Shown one piece after another: positions 52,677 to 61,670 of a DNA stretch of 64,000 bases; within the stretch, counting starts at the first letter, position 1, and each line of letters opens with the position of its first letter. The notes under the pieces are model-generated. The model did no database searches. It saw nothing but the letters and a program-made list of their open reading frames with translations, and had not been told where the DNA came from. Source of the stretch: Halobacillus dabanensis (GTDB taxonomy: Bacteria; Bacillota; Bacilli; Bacillales; Halobacillaceae); NCBI RefSeq assembly GCF_900114165.1, contig NZ_FOSB01000001.1, forward strand, positions 496,001 to 560,000, read 5' to 3'. Both the position numbers and the translations under genes were made by a program.

Positions 52677-53384
52677 TTATTTGGATGTTGCAACTTCTAA
52701 TGCAATGGAAATCATTTCATTAAATGTAGTTTGTCTTTCTTCGGACGTAGTTTCTTCACCAGTGAATATATGATCACTGACGGTTAAAATGGATAAGGCG
52801 TTAACACTATATTTTGCTGCAAGAGTATAAAGGGCGGCTGTTTCCATTTCAACGCCAAGAACGTCATATTCCGCTAACTTTTCAACTAGTTCCATACTAT
52901 CTCTATAAAATACATCGCCTGTAAATACATTTCCAGCTCTAGCCTGCAAACCTTTCTCTCTGCTCGCAACGTATGCCTTGTTTAACAGGTCAAAGTTCGC
53001 ACATGGGGCAAAATTAACCCCCGGAAAAGAAAGTCGGTTCATATTAGAATCTGTACATGCAGTCATAGCTAATAGGACATCTCTGACATTTACATCCTTT
53101 TGTATTGCACCACATGTTCCTACTCGGATTAAGTTCTTTACCCCGTAATTATGGATTAATTCATTTACATAAATAGAAATCGAAGGGATACCCATCCCAG
53201 TTCCCTGTACGGATATAGGTTTACCATTAAATGTCCCTGTAAAACCTAACATTCCGCGTACATTGTTATAGCAATGGATGTCCTCTAAGAACGTTTCGGC
53301 AATATATTTGGCACGTAGCGGATCACCTGGCAATAGAATATCTTCTGCAATTTCACCCTGTTCAGCTTCAATATGAGTACTCAT
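52677..53384 (-). CDS. deoD: Purine nucleoside phosphorylase DeoD
   Basis: The 235-residue protein has [30 protein letters not shown] (phosphate loop GDPLRAK), [20 protein letters not shown], and the base/ribose site [15 protein letters not shown] with [16 protein letters not shown]. This is the hexameric low-molecular-mass DeoD family. It splits purine nucleosides into base and ribose 1-phosphate for salvage. The ATG at 53384 has no strong ribosome binding site of its own but overlaps (ATGA) a short upstream frame that does. Confidence 0.95.
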   Translation of the reverse strand: MSTHIEAEQGEIAEDILLPGDPLRAKYIAETFLEDIHCYNNVRGMLGFTGTFNGKPISVQGTGMGIPSISIYVNELIHNYGVKNLIRVGTCGAIQKDVNVRDVLLAMTACTDSNMNRLSFPGVNFAPCANFDLLNKAYVASREKGLQARAGNVFTGDVFYRDSMELVEKLAEYDVLGVEMETAALYTLAAKYSVNALSILTVSDHIFTGEETTSEERQTTFNEMISIALEVATSK

Positions 53385-53597
53385 AAGTCGACCATTACAC
53401 CTTGGATTGAAATCAACCCGATTGTAATGGTGTTCACCTCCCTAACTTTGCTATTTTAAAAAAAGTACACCAAAAAATTTCCATACTTATTTCATCACTT
53501 CATTGCTTTTAACCAAAGACATCGATTTGAATTCCCCCTTTAATAGTTGAAATTGTGATCGTTCCTAAAGCTGAGAGTATAAAAAGGGGGCCAACTA
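53385..53597 (-). other. deoD leader with a possible coupled short frame
   Basis: A GGGAGG (53443-53438) is followed by a frame, starting at GTG 53437 or ATT 53428, that stops in ATGA over the deoD start. It would be an 15- to 18-codon leader peptide. Neither start is orthodox, so translational coupling is a hypothesis. Confidence 0.3.
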
Positions 53598-53852
53598 TTG
53601 TATTTGATTCCACAGAAGCTAATACATTTCCTGACAAGAATACAAATCAACTACACAATTAAGCGCTTACGTTATACCTTTGTGATAGTTAATAACACGG
53701 GTGCTGCAATCGAATACATGAGCGGAAATGTCGTGATAAGAAAACCCGTTCTTCCTGGATTGATGCCTGAATCACCTGATATCAAGTCTGATGTTCCACC
53801 AATAATCGGTTCGGCCATCCCTACAACAAGCGAAGCGATCTATAATAAATAA
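53598..53852 (+). CDS. Doubtful hypothetical protein (84 aa)
   Basis: The frame starts at TTG 53598 with GGGGG 7 nt upstream. The second half (NTGAAIEYMSGNVVIRKPVLP...) is protein-like, but the overlapping frame before it is also protein-like (FDSTEANTFPDKN), suggesting a frameshifted or chance ORF. No family was recognised. Confidence 0.3.
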   Translation: MYLIPQKLIHFLTRIQINYTIKRLRYTFVIVNNTGAAIEYMSGNVVIRKPVLPGLMPESPDIKSDVPPIIGSAIPTTSEAIYNK

Positions 53853-54261
53853 ACATGTTTATCCATATATCGCTTTACCCTCCTTTCTATTTAGGTTACC
53901 ACTACAATGGTAACCTAAATAGAAGGGCTAAACAATCATTTTTTTCTGATAGAAAAGAGATTGAAAAACATAGAGTTGTTAACAATCCAGGAATTTATAG
54001 TTTGTTGAAAAAGTGTCTGAACAAAAATTTGGAGAAAGAATTACGTGGACTAATAAGATATCCTGATCATACTTCTAAGTACTTTTAGATTGTTAAGTGG
54101 TATTTTAAAATGGCGGAATAGAATCATGTTATTTTTTTATAATGCAGGGATAATTCTTTTTGAGAAAAAATCTACAACGTGGTTAATGATTTCGTACATA
54201 TTATGTATTTTTAAATGGACTTGAAGAGGAGAAATATATAAAAGAAGAAGGTGGAAATTGA
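53853..54261. other. Intergenic region with a long hairpin
   Basis: It holds the 15-bp hairpin at 53887-53922 and the upstream region of the MerR gene. The 77-codon frame over the hairpin (53855-54088) has no ribosome binding site and is not accepted. Confidence 0.4.
53887..53922. other. Perfect 15-bp inverted repeat without T run
   Basis: CTATTTAGGTTACCA (53887-53901) and TGGTAACCTAAATAG (53908-53922) form a perfect hairpin with a 6-nt loop. The flanks are not T-rich on either strand, so it is not a standard terminator. Confidence 0.6.
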
Positions 54262-55101
54262 ATGAAGAACCGGTTCCGTGTCGGGGAAGTGGCCAAGCTA
54301 TTCCAACTCTCACCCTCGACACTTCGTTACTATGATGAGATTGGGCTTTTCCAGCCAAAATATACAGATACTGACACTCGTTATCGTTACTATACCGTTG
54401 AACAATTCGCCGTACTCGATACGATCATCTTTTTGAAGAAAAACGGATTTTCCATGAAAGATATCATGCAGCAGCTGGAAAATCGTACTCCTGAGAACAC
54501 GAAAGGCCTGCTGGAACGAAAGCTTGGTGAAATCGAGGAAGAAATGGAGCGGTTGAAGAAGGTTTCCGAGGAAATCAAAAGTAAGATTTCTACCATCGAG
54601 GAGGGACTTTCCCTTAGCGCTACCCCGTCGTTGGTGTATCGCTGGTTTCCGGAACGTGCGATTTCTTACCTGTATAATGATACGCCGATCGATTTGATGA
54701 AAGAATCGGAGGCTTTGATTGTAAAGGACTTAGAGGATCTCTCATCAGCCGGAGTCGGTTATGATGGATTTTTCACAGGCGATTTTGGGGCTGCTGTCGA
54801 AATAGATAGCCTCAACAAAGAAGGATCTGTAAAATATCAGTCCGTCTTTGAATTGCTTCATCATGAGAAGGAAGGTTTAAAGACATCCTATCTGGATTCG
54901 GGGATGTACGCTTGTTATCCCCATCGCGGACCATATGAAACGATCAAATCCAGCTACTCTTTTGTCATAAAACGTGTACAGGAAGATGGCTATCGAATAA
55001 CAGGGGCCCCAGTCGAAATAGCATTGCTCGATGAGTCAGTCATCCAAGACAAAACAGACTATATTACTTGGATTCAAATCCCCGTTAGTGAAAAAGATTG
55101 A
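54262..55101 (+). CDS. MerR family regulator with effector-binding domain (BltR/BmrR-like)
   Basis: The 279-residue protein has the MerR N-terminal winged helix FRVGEVAKLFQLSPSTLRYYDEIGLFQPKYTDTDTRYRYY, then a long dimerisation helix (about residues 80-115). A C-terminal GyrI-like drug-binding domain (about 125-275) follows. This is the build of Bacillus BmrR/BltR, activators of multidrug exporters. AGAAGGTGG precedes the ATG. It is followed directly by an operator with a 19-bp promoter spacer and a MATE exporter. Confidence 0.9.
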   Translation: MKNRFRVGEVAKLFQLSPSTLRYYDEIGLFQPKYTDTDTRYRYYTVEQFAVLDTIIFLKKNGFSMKDIMQQLENRTPENTKGLLERKLGEIEEEMERLKKVSEEIKSKISTIEEGLSLSATPSLVYRWFPERAISYLYNDTPIDLMKESEALIVKDLEDLSSAGVGYDGFFTGDFGAAVEIDSLNKEGSVKYQSVFELLHHEKEGLKTSYLDSGMYACYPHRGPYETIKSSYSFVIKRVQEDGYRITGAPVEIALLDESVIQDKTDYITWIQIPVSEKD

Positions 55102-55128
55102 CCTTCAAGTTACTTGAAGGTTTATACT
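55098..55128 (+). promoter_or_regulatory. MerR-type promoter/operator of the MATE gene
   Basis: TTGACC (55098-55103), a 19-nt spacer and TATACT (55123-55128). The spacer carries the dyad ACCTTCAAG-TTA-CTTGAAGGT. The over-long spacer with a central dyad is the hallmark of MerR-family targets, activated by DNA distortion. Confidence 0.85.
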
Positions 55129-55161
55129 TTCTCTTGTAAGAAATTGCAGGAGGAATAATCA

Positions 55162-56496
55162 ATGAATGGAACTCATGAAAGTTTAAAACATCAACCAGTT
55201 AAAAAAGTATTTGTTCAATATTTAGTTCCATCTTTATTAGGGATGATGCTGATGTCGGTGAACATCCTGATCGATGGAGTCTTTATCGGTAACGGGGTGG
55301 GATCTGAAGGGCTTGCTGGAGTCAATCTTGCTATGCCAGTGTTCTCGCTGATTTTCTCAATCGCCCTGTGGATCGGTATCGGTGGTGGTACAATTTATTC
55401 GATCCGTATTGGAGAGGAAGATGTGGTAAAGGCGAGAAGCGTATTCTCGTTAGCGGTTGCCAGTTCATTGGTGCTTTTACTTGTCATCGGGGTCATCGGT
55501 TACTTTAACATAGAGTTAATTGCGAATTTGCTTGGCGCAAACGCCTCGACACTTCCTTATACTACCGACTATTTGATGGTTTTGTTTTTATTCGGTTGGC
55601 TGATTTCTGTACAGCAGCTGCTCAGCATTTTTGTGCGTAATGATGGTAGCCCGACTTTGGCGATGGTTGCTCTCGGCTTTACTGCAATCGTAAATATTGG
55701 CTTGAACTATTATATGATTTTCATCTTAGAACTAGGTGTTTTTGGCGCAGCGCTTGCCACGGTTCTTGCAAGCTTCTTAGGGTTACTCGTTCTCTTACTC
55801 CATTTTTTCAAAAAACACTCGAACCTGAGGAAGCTTTCCTTCCAATGGTCATGGAAGACACTAGGGAGCATTTTCACCATAGGGTTCCCGAGTTTCCTTG
55901 CAGAAGCTGGAGTTCTTGTCTTTGTTGCCGGTTACAACCTGGCGATTGTTGGCTTGCTCGGTACGGAAGGAGTCGCCGCTTTTTCGGTCGTCAATTATTT
56001 GCATGGCTTCATGTTTCTAACATTCTTCGGCATTGAGTCAGCACTGCAGCCGATGATCAGTTACTATCACGGTGCAAAAGAAAAAATCCGTATCAAAGAG
56101 AGTGTGAAGATTGGTGAGAAGGCAGCATTCACGCTTGGGGGAATCCTCCTTATCACCGGTTTGCTTGCTGCCCCATTGCTAGTTTCGCTTTTTGGATTGG
56201 AATCAGAAGAAGTTCGTAAATTGGCAGTTCAGGGAATTAGGCTGTTTTTCGTCGGTTATCTTTTCCTTGGTTTTAATTTCGTTTACATGACTTATTTTCA
56301 GTCCATTGGAGAAATTCGTCCATCGATCATCATCATTCTATTAAGAAGTTTTGTTTTCATCTTGGTGCTACTATGGGGGCTGCCAAAACTTGCAGGCATC
56401 GCTGGTGTCTGGCTCGCACTTCCACTTGCGGAAATGATGGTTTCGGTGCTGCTCTTCCTCTTCACCAGAAAACACGTGGTAAGACAAACGTTATAA
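55162..56496 (+). CDS. MATE family multidrug efflux transporter
   Basis: The 444-residue protein starts after GCAGGAGGA. It has twelve helices in two similar halves, and the MATE pattern MLMSVNILIDGVFIGNGVGSEGLAGVNLAMP at the N terminus and GAALATVLAS in the middle. Members expel cationic drugs using Na+ or H+. The MerR-type promoter just upstream and the adjacent BltR/BmrR-like regulator show a drug-inducible efflux unit. Confidence 0.93.
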   Translation: MNGTHESLKHQPVKKVFVQYLVPSLLGMMLMSVNILIDGVFIGNGVGSEGLAGVNLAMPVFSLIFSIALWIGIGGGTIYSIRIGEEDVVKARSVFSLAVASSLVLLLVIGVIGYFNIELIANLLGANASTLPYTTDYLMVLFLFGWLISVQQLLSIFVRNDGSPTLAMVALGFTAIVNIGLNYYMIFILELGVFGAALATVLASFLGLLVLLLHFFKKHSNLRKLSFQWSWKTLGSIFTIGFPSFLAEAGVLVFVAGYNLAIVGLLGTEGVAAFSVVNYLHGFMFLTFFGIESALQPMISYYHGAKEKIRIKESVKIGEKAAFTLGGILLITGLLAAPLLVSLFGLESEEVRKLAVQGIRLFFVGYLFLGFNFVYMTYFQSIGEIRPSIIIILLRSFVFILVLLWGLPKLAGIAGVWLALPLAEMMVSVLLFLFTRKHVVRQTL

Positions 56497-56538
56497 AGGT
56501 GCTCTCTTTTTATGATCTGTCAGTTTATTTCTTTTTAG

Positions 56539-56565
56539 CTTCGATAGCTGCTCGCGCTATCGAAG
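56539..56565. terminator. Hairpin after the MATE gene
   Basis: CTTCGATAGC and GCTATCGAAG form a perfect 10-bp stem. The T run is short on both strands, so it may be a weak terminator. Confidence 0.5.
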
Positions 56566-56631
56566 AAGTTTAGAGAATATGGTATAACCAAAAACACAAA
56601 TAACTTACTTTATAAAGGAGGACTTATAGTT

Positions 56632-57621
56632 TTGGTTGCTAATTGTATTAAATTTTACGAATTTGGAAGACCTCAAGATGTATTAAAAGTGGAAAGCATT
56701 GACATTGAACCACCAAAAGATGATGATGTCCTTGTCCGCATGGTTGCTCGCCCTATCAATCCTTCTGATTTAATACCAATTAGAGGGTCTTATTCTCATC
56801 GAATATCCTTACCGAATATCCCTGGCTATGAGGGGGTTGGAATTGTAGAAGATGTGGGGACTTCCGTATCTCCAAATCTTATTGGTAAACGTGTCTTACC
56901 CTTAAGAGGGGAAGGGACATGGCAGGAATATGTTAAGACAAAAGCAGAATTAGCAGTTGTTGTACCACATTCTATTGATGATTTTACAGCTTCACAGATG
57001 TATATAAATCCAATTACAGCGTGGGTTGTATGTACGGAAGTTTTAAAGTTAAGAGCAGATGATGTTCTATTGGTAAATGCTTGTGGTTCGTCCATTGGGC
57101 GTATCTTTGCTCAATTATCAAAGGTGATTGGATTTCGTTTAATTGCTGTTACAAGAAATAATAAGCATACAGATGACTTACTTCGACTAGGTGCTTCTGA
57201 TGTGATTGATACTTCGGAAAACTCCTTATATGAAACAGTTATGGAATTAACAAATGGACTTGGTGCTGATGCTGCGATCGATTCAGTTGGTGGGGTGCCT
57301 GGTACGAATTTAGCTTTTTCTGTTCATCCTAATGGTGTTTTTTTAACGATAGGCCTATTATCGGGGATACAAGTTGATTGGCGAGTAATTAAAAATAAGG
57401 CGAGAGTGAATGCAAATATTTTTCACTTGCGGCATTGGAATCAAAATGTTTCACCTGAAAGATGGCAGGATACTTTTAATCATGTGATGACATTAATAAA
57501 TGATAGAAGATTACATTTACGAAGTGTATATTCACAATAAGACTTATCACATGTAAAAGAGGCAGTTCATGTTGTTGAATCTTTAAATAATATCAATGGT
57601 AAAGTGTTTTTGAAGGGTTAA
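56632..57621 (+). pseudogene. Zinc-free MDR (quinone-oxidoreductase-like) dehydrogenase with premature stop
   Basis: The protein starts at TTG 56632 after AAAGGAGG. Its domains are the GroES-like N-terminal part (IPGYEGVGIVEDVG, GEGTWQEYV) and a Rossmann NAD(P) part (LLVNACGSSIGRIFAQLSKVIGF). A TAA at 57538-57540 stops it at 302 residues. The same frame then continues with DLSHVKEAVHVVESL...NGKVFLKG to a second stop at 57619-57621, exactly the usual MDR C terminus. So a single nonsense change separates the last 26 residues; a truncated but partly functional product is possible. Confidence 0.8.
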
Positions 57622-57644
57622 AAACTTCTTAACTAGCTAGTGCG

Positions 57645-57805
57645 TTTCAGGGGGGCTTAGTTTTGTAAATCTTTTAGTAGTAATATTAATAGGCTTGGCG
57701 GTTTTAGCAGCAGGGTATATTCTGAAAAAAAGATGGATTAAATTCCTATCTATCATTCCATTTGCGTTTGCAGGTTGGGAAATTACTCGTCAAAGCTTTA
57801 TGTAA
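57645..57805 (+). other. Open frame of a small membrane protein with no standard start
   Basis: After GGGGGG (57650-57655) a frame encodes LLVVILIGLAVLAAGYILKKRW...AGWEITRQSFM and stops at 57803-57805. It looks like a real single-helix protein, but no ATG, GTG or TTG is in frame near the ribosome binding site. A start mutation or one-base indel is likely. Confidence 0.35.
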
Positions 57806-57942
57806 GATTGTTAACAACGGTTCATTAGTATAAGGATTTGCTTCCATGTATGAGTAGTATGGGAGTAGCAATCGTTGAATGAAGACGATCGATTTTTCCT
57901 GAAGAAGCAGTTCACTTTGATAAATGGGGGATGGAATACAAT
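57806..57942. other. Intergenic stretch, nothing supported
   Basis: Short region before the Cys-rich gene. It holds the GGGGGATGG ribosome binding site at its end. Confidence 0.3.
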
Positions 57943-58275
57943 ATGAAATGTCTATGTGAACAAGGAGTAACAAATGAATTAAAAGTGGAGGGAGACGTGG
58001 GTGCAGATCCTATTTGGTGTAATCGCTGTCACTGTAACCTTGACATAGAAGAAGTTCCAATTGAACTGGATTTGAAGTTGGAGTTAATGAAATGGATTAA
58101 GAAGTATGGTGATTGGATGGATTGGGATGAAGATAAAATAGTTCCTAGCGGCGTCGAACTGGAAATAGAGCATAATAAAAAAGGATGGAAACTAACAGAA
58201 AAAGTACAGAAACAACTGGAAGGTAAATATAAAGTTTCATTTTCACCTTCGACATTTGCGAATACATATAAATAG
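57943..58275 (+). CDS. Cys-rich hypothetical protein with zinc-ribbon-like cluster
   Basis: The 110-residue protein starts at ATG 57943, 8 nt after GGGGGATGG; the ATG at 57931 overlaps that site. It has CLC near the N terminus and WCNRCHC about 30 residues later, giving a C-x-C...C-x2-C-x-C pattern that probably binds zinc. An acidic helix (WIKKYGDWMDWDEDK) and a basic C-terminal part follow. No family was recognised. A methyltransferase follows 38 nt later. Confidence 0.65.
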   Translation: MKCLCEQGVTNELKVEGDVGADPIWCNRCHCNLDIEEVPIELDLKLELMKWIKKYGDWMDWDEDKIVPSGVELEIEHNKKGWKLTEKVQKQLEGKYKVSFSPSTFANTYK

Positions 58276-58313
58276 AATAAAGATTATGTAATTACTACGG
58301 AAAGAGGGTTTTT

Positions 58314-59075
58314 ATGAAGGTTACGGATTACTCACAAATAGCTGAAGTTTATGATAGGAACCAATTTAGATTGGAAGAAGTAAAAGTAGATACAGATTTA
58401 GAAAATTACATACAAAATAACCCTAAATCATCCTACAGTTTCCTGGATCTAGCTTGTGGAACAGGTATTTACCTTGATCACCAATACCATTCTTTTAAGG
58501 GATTTAACATTGACTGGCACGGGCTTGATGCCTCACAAGCTATGCTGAAGGAAGCGGAAGACAAAGTGGAAAATGTAGCATTTGAGAAAGGACTTGCGGA
58601 AAGCATGCCTTATGAAGATGAGTCCTTTAATGTCATTACGAATAACTATGCTTTTCATCATTTTGTGGGGAAAGAGAAAGTGCTGGACGAAATCCATCGA
58701 GTCTTAAAAAGAGATGGTGTTTACAAATTACATAATATCGATATCTACGGAATGAAAAATTGGTGGATTTATCATTACTTTCCATCTGCATTATTAGAGG
58801 ATTACAAGCGGTTTTGGCGTAAAGAAGTTATATTCAGAGAGCTATCTCAAAGAGGTTTTGATGTCAGGATAGATTGTACGTATCAAATGGAAAATATCAA
58901 AATAGCTGACTATTTAGGCCACGTGGAAAACAGGGACATATCTGTACTCACCCTCATTGATGACGAGGAATATAATCAGGGACTTTATTGGATGAAGCAA
59001 GATTTAGAAAGATCTCCTGAAAAGAAGGTTACTAATGACTTTTCAGAGTTGATTTGTATAGCTCGAAAAAAGTGA
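58314..59075 (+). CDS. Class I SAM-dependent methyltransferase
   Basis: The 253-residue protein has motif I FLDLACGTGIYL, HGLDASQAM (acidic ribose site) and EKGLAESMPYEDESFNVITNNYAFHHFV, typical of the UbiE/Methyltransf_11 group. GGAAAGAGGG precedes the ATG. The C-terminal half (IHRVLKRDGVYKLHNIDIYGMKNWW) is atypical, which leaves the substrate open. It lies downstream of the Cys-rich gene and may be co-transcribed with it. Confidence 0.88.
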   Translation: MKVTDYSQIAEVYDRNQFRLEEVKVDTDLENYIQNNPKSSYSFLDLACGTGIYLDHQYHSFKGFNIDWHGLDASQAMLKEAEDKVENVAFEKGLAESMPYEDESFNVITNNYAFHHFVGKEKVLDEIHRVLKRDGVYKLHNIDIYGMKNWWIYHYFPSALLEDYKRFWRKEVIFRELSQRGFDVRIDCTYQMENIKIADYLGHVENRDISVLTLIDDEEYNQGLYWMKQDLERSPEKKVTNDFSELICIARKK

Positions 59076-59285
59076 GCTTTCTTAAGAGACTGGATAATTT
59101 TCAACGGACGTTATTATCTTGAAACTGAGTCTTAAACAAAAGGGTGCAATTCTATATATACAACTTTTACTATTCCTTATAGAACTTATGGATGGATGGA
59201 ATAAAATTTTCCCATGAAAACGCTTGTTTTAATAATCCAAGTTCCGTGCTACGATGGAAATATTCTTTAGAAGAGGTGAGTATAG

Positions 59286-59993
59286 ATGAGTAGAGTCGAG
59301 ACGAGAACAAAATTAGATTTGGAGAAGGTCATCTTCATTGGTAGAACATATGAAGAATACATGGACATGTTTTTACTATCAGAAGAAGAGTTGAAAGGGA
59401 AGAAAGTATTAGATTGCCCATCTGGAGCGTGTTCGTTTACAGCGGTAGGTCAATCGAGAGGGTTGGATATTACCGCATCTGATATTGCCTATGATCACTC
59501 TGCAGAAGATCTTAAAGCTAAGGGGCAAGAGGATATTCAACATGCCATGGCTCATATGGATAAGGCTAAAACTAATTACGTTTGGAAGTATTTTGAGGAC
59601 ATCGATCAGTTAAAAGAACATCGGGAAAAAGCTTTACTTGATTGCACTGAAGATATGAAAAAGAATAGCGAACGATATACACAAGTTCATTTACCTTCCC
59701 TGTTATTTAGTGATAATGAGTTTGACATCCTTTTATCTGCGCACTTCTTATTTACTTATGCAGATCGTCTGGATTTACTATTTCACATAGACACTCTTAA
59801 AGAATTACTTAGAGTAACAAAAGAGGAAGTAAGAATATTCCCTTTGGTTGATTTACAAGGAAATAGATACGAACATTTGGGTCATGTTATAGAATACTTG
59901 AAGGATAATGGATATTCAGTCAAAGAAATAAGTGTTCCATACGAGTTTCAAAAAGGTGCCAATACGATGTTAAAGGTGAGTGAAAGGCATTAA
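59286..59993 (+). CDS. SAM-dependent methyltransferase-like protein
   Basis: The 235-residue protein has KVLDCPSGACSFTAVG in place of the standard motif I (Gly-x-Gly replaced by PSGACS), and a following ITASDIAYD acidic site. FDILLSAHFLFTYADRLD and ELLRVTKEEVRIFPLVDLQG agree with a methyltransferase fold. The altered motif I is known in a Bacillus subfamily of unknown function. AGAGGTGAG precedes the ATG. A terminator follows. Confidence 0.75.
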   Translation: MSRVETRTKLDLEKVIFIGRTYEEYMDMFLLSEEELKGKKVLDCPSGACSFTAVGQSRGLDITASDIAYDHSAEDLKAKGQEDIQHAMAHMDKAKTNYVWKYFEDIDQLKEHREKALLDCTEDMKKNSERYTQVHLPSLLFSDNEFDILLSAHFLFTYADRLDLLFHIDTLKELLRVTKEEVRIFPLVDLQGNRYEHLGHVIEYLKDNGYSVKEISVPYEFQKGANTMLKVSERH

Positions 59994-59998
59994 GCCGC

Positions 59999-60030
59999 GA
60001 GGGCGACGTACTACGTTGTCCTCTTGTTCT
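59999..60030 (+). terminator. Terminator of the methyltransferase-like gene
   Basis: GAGGGCGACGT pairs imperfectly with ACGTTGTCCTC and is followed by TTGTTCT. Confidence 0.6.
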
Positions 60031-60180
60031 ATACTCAAACTTTTACAAGATACAATCCAATATGAGGACGGATCTATTATTTTCGTGGCTTCCGCATAAG
60101 AGGGAAAATAGGCTAAAATAGTAGAATGAGTGGGAGTAAAATACATAGTGCTGCAAAACGAAATAATATTTCATATACAT

Positions 60181-60221
60181 AAAAAGCCCTCGAAGCAAAA
60201 CTGTTACTTTGAGGGCTTTTT
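60181..60221. terminator. Bidirectional terminator
   Basis: AAAAAGCCCTC and GAGGGCTTTTT, with inner GAAG/CTTT pairing, form a strong stem with A- and T-rich ends. Confidence 0.85.
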
Positions 60222-60340
60222 CATGTTGGAGATTTCTCAGTCTAAAGTTGTAGGAAAATTCCATACTTTCATTGAGGTGCCTCATTCATTCCTATTGGTA
60301 AGATGGATTTACGAAATTATCTTTTTAGGAGATGGCAGCC

Positions 60341-61591
60341 ATGAAGTTGTATAAAGAGTTATTGACCAATAAAAATTTTTTATTAATAACTGCAGGGAGG
60401 CTTTTCAAACGGAGTGCATTAACCCTGTTTACATTAGAACTCATCTGGCTGACTATGGAATTGACCAGCAATTCGCCTTTGTATTTATCCATCATGACGA
60501 TGGCAGAGACGTTACCATTTATTATTTTTGGCCTCTATGGTGGAGCGAAAGCAGATAAATGGAACAAGAAAAAAGTGATGGTAATAGGTAACAGTTGTAG
60601 TGCATTGTTATTGTTAAGTATTCCTTGTTTGAATGCTGTCAACTTATTGAATTACTATACCCTTCTGATGATTGCCATTGCGATCACCATCTTCAGTTGT
60701 TTTTCCGAACCTTGTTACCGAGCAATACTTCCGGAATTACTGTCTAAAACGAAGTTAAAAGAAGCAAATGCACTTTTAGATTCCGTCCAAAGAGGCGTTA
60801 CTATATTTGTTCCAGCATCCATCGGACTCCTCCTTAAGTTCTTTTCGGAAATTCATTTATTCAGCCTGGCTTTCCTATTGATGGCGACGGCTGTGGCTTT
60901 TCAACTTATGGTTGAATATCGCCCATTCAATCATTCTGCTGAGGAAACTCAAATAAAGAGCACGACGTTCCATGGTATAAAGGATAGTTTGAGTTTTCTA
61001 AAAGGCCATCCGGAAATTACTTTTATAATTGCAGGGCAAGGATTAAGCATTTTAATTAATACAGGCTTGTGGAGGGTCGGTTTACCGATTTATCTTGAAG
61101 GTTACTTAAATGAAAATATTACCACTTTTGGTTACATAACCGGGATGATGGGAGTCACCTCTTTTATTACCTCCTTGGCATTGGGGATATCAAAAAAATA
61201 CAACCCTCGGGTAGTTTTCAACGTTGGAATGGGGTTGTGGGGATTAGGACTGCTTATGATCGGAACACTTCCTACCATGCCGATCATTTACATAGCTACT
61301 ATTTTAATCGGAGTGGGTCAGGCCTCGGAAGGTTTATCTCGGGTGGTTATCCTTCAGGAAAAAGTCCCTGCTAATATGCTCGGCAAAGTGTTTAGTACCT
61401 CGTCTTCTATAAATTATACCAGTGATACGATTTCATTAGGGGCAGTAAGCTCTCTTCTAGGACTTTTCACAATCGCAACGCTTTTTAGTGGGGGAGGGAC
61501 TCTCATTTTAATGATTGGGTTACTGGGTGCTGTTTTTGGAAGGGTCCATAAAAATGGCAGGAGGCATCTTCAAACAAAAAAATCAGGGTGA
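60341..61591 (+). CDS. MFS transporter (MFS_3, macrolide/metabolite exporter-like)
   Basis: The 416-residue protein starts at ATG 60341, after TAGGAGATGG; the ATG at 60332 abuts that site. It has 12 helices. NKNFLLITAGRLFKRSALTLFTLELIWLTMELT and the signature AKADKWNKKKVMVIGN (loop 2-3, G-x3-D-x2-x-R/K-K) are MFS_3 traits. PANMLGKVFSTSSSINYTSDTISLGAVSS closes it. It belongs to the group of EntS/Tet-like exporters; the substrate is unknown. The same broad family as the T-box gene at 34210, but not a close copy. Confidence 0.88.
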   Translation: MKLYKELLTNKNFLLITAGRLFKRSALTLFTLELIWLTMELTSNSPLYLSIMTMAETLPFIIFGLYGGAKADKWNKKKVMVIGNSCSALLLLSIPCLNAVNLLNYYTLLMIAIAITIFSCFSEPCYRAILPELLSKTKLKEANALLDSVQRGVTIFVPASIGLLLKFFSEIHLFSLAFLLMATAVAFQLMVEYRPFNHSAEETQIKSTTFHGIKDSLSFLKGHPEITFIIAGQGLSILINTGLWRVGLPIYLEGYLNENITTFGYITGMMGVTSFITSLALGISKKYNPRVVFNVGMGLWGLGLLMIGTLPTMPIIYIATILIGVGQASEGLSRVVILQEKVPANMLGKVFSTSSSINYTSDTISLGAVSSLLGLFTIATLFSGGGTLILMIGLLGAVFGRVHKNGRRHLQTKKSG

Positions 61592-61670
61592 TAATGAATT
61601 GGATTTCAGCGCACTGGTTAGTGTTATTAGATGCTAACGGATCCGTTTAATTTTATAAGGAGGGAGTAGT

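Noticed and set aside
53598-53852. Spore-germination (GerP-like) assignment for the 84-codon frame
   Set aside because: Length and general polarity are similar, but no GerP motif was found and the frame itself is doubtful.
53855-54088. 77-codon frame on the plus strand
   Set aside because: No ribosome binding site, no family features, and it runs over a perfect hairpin.
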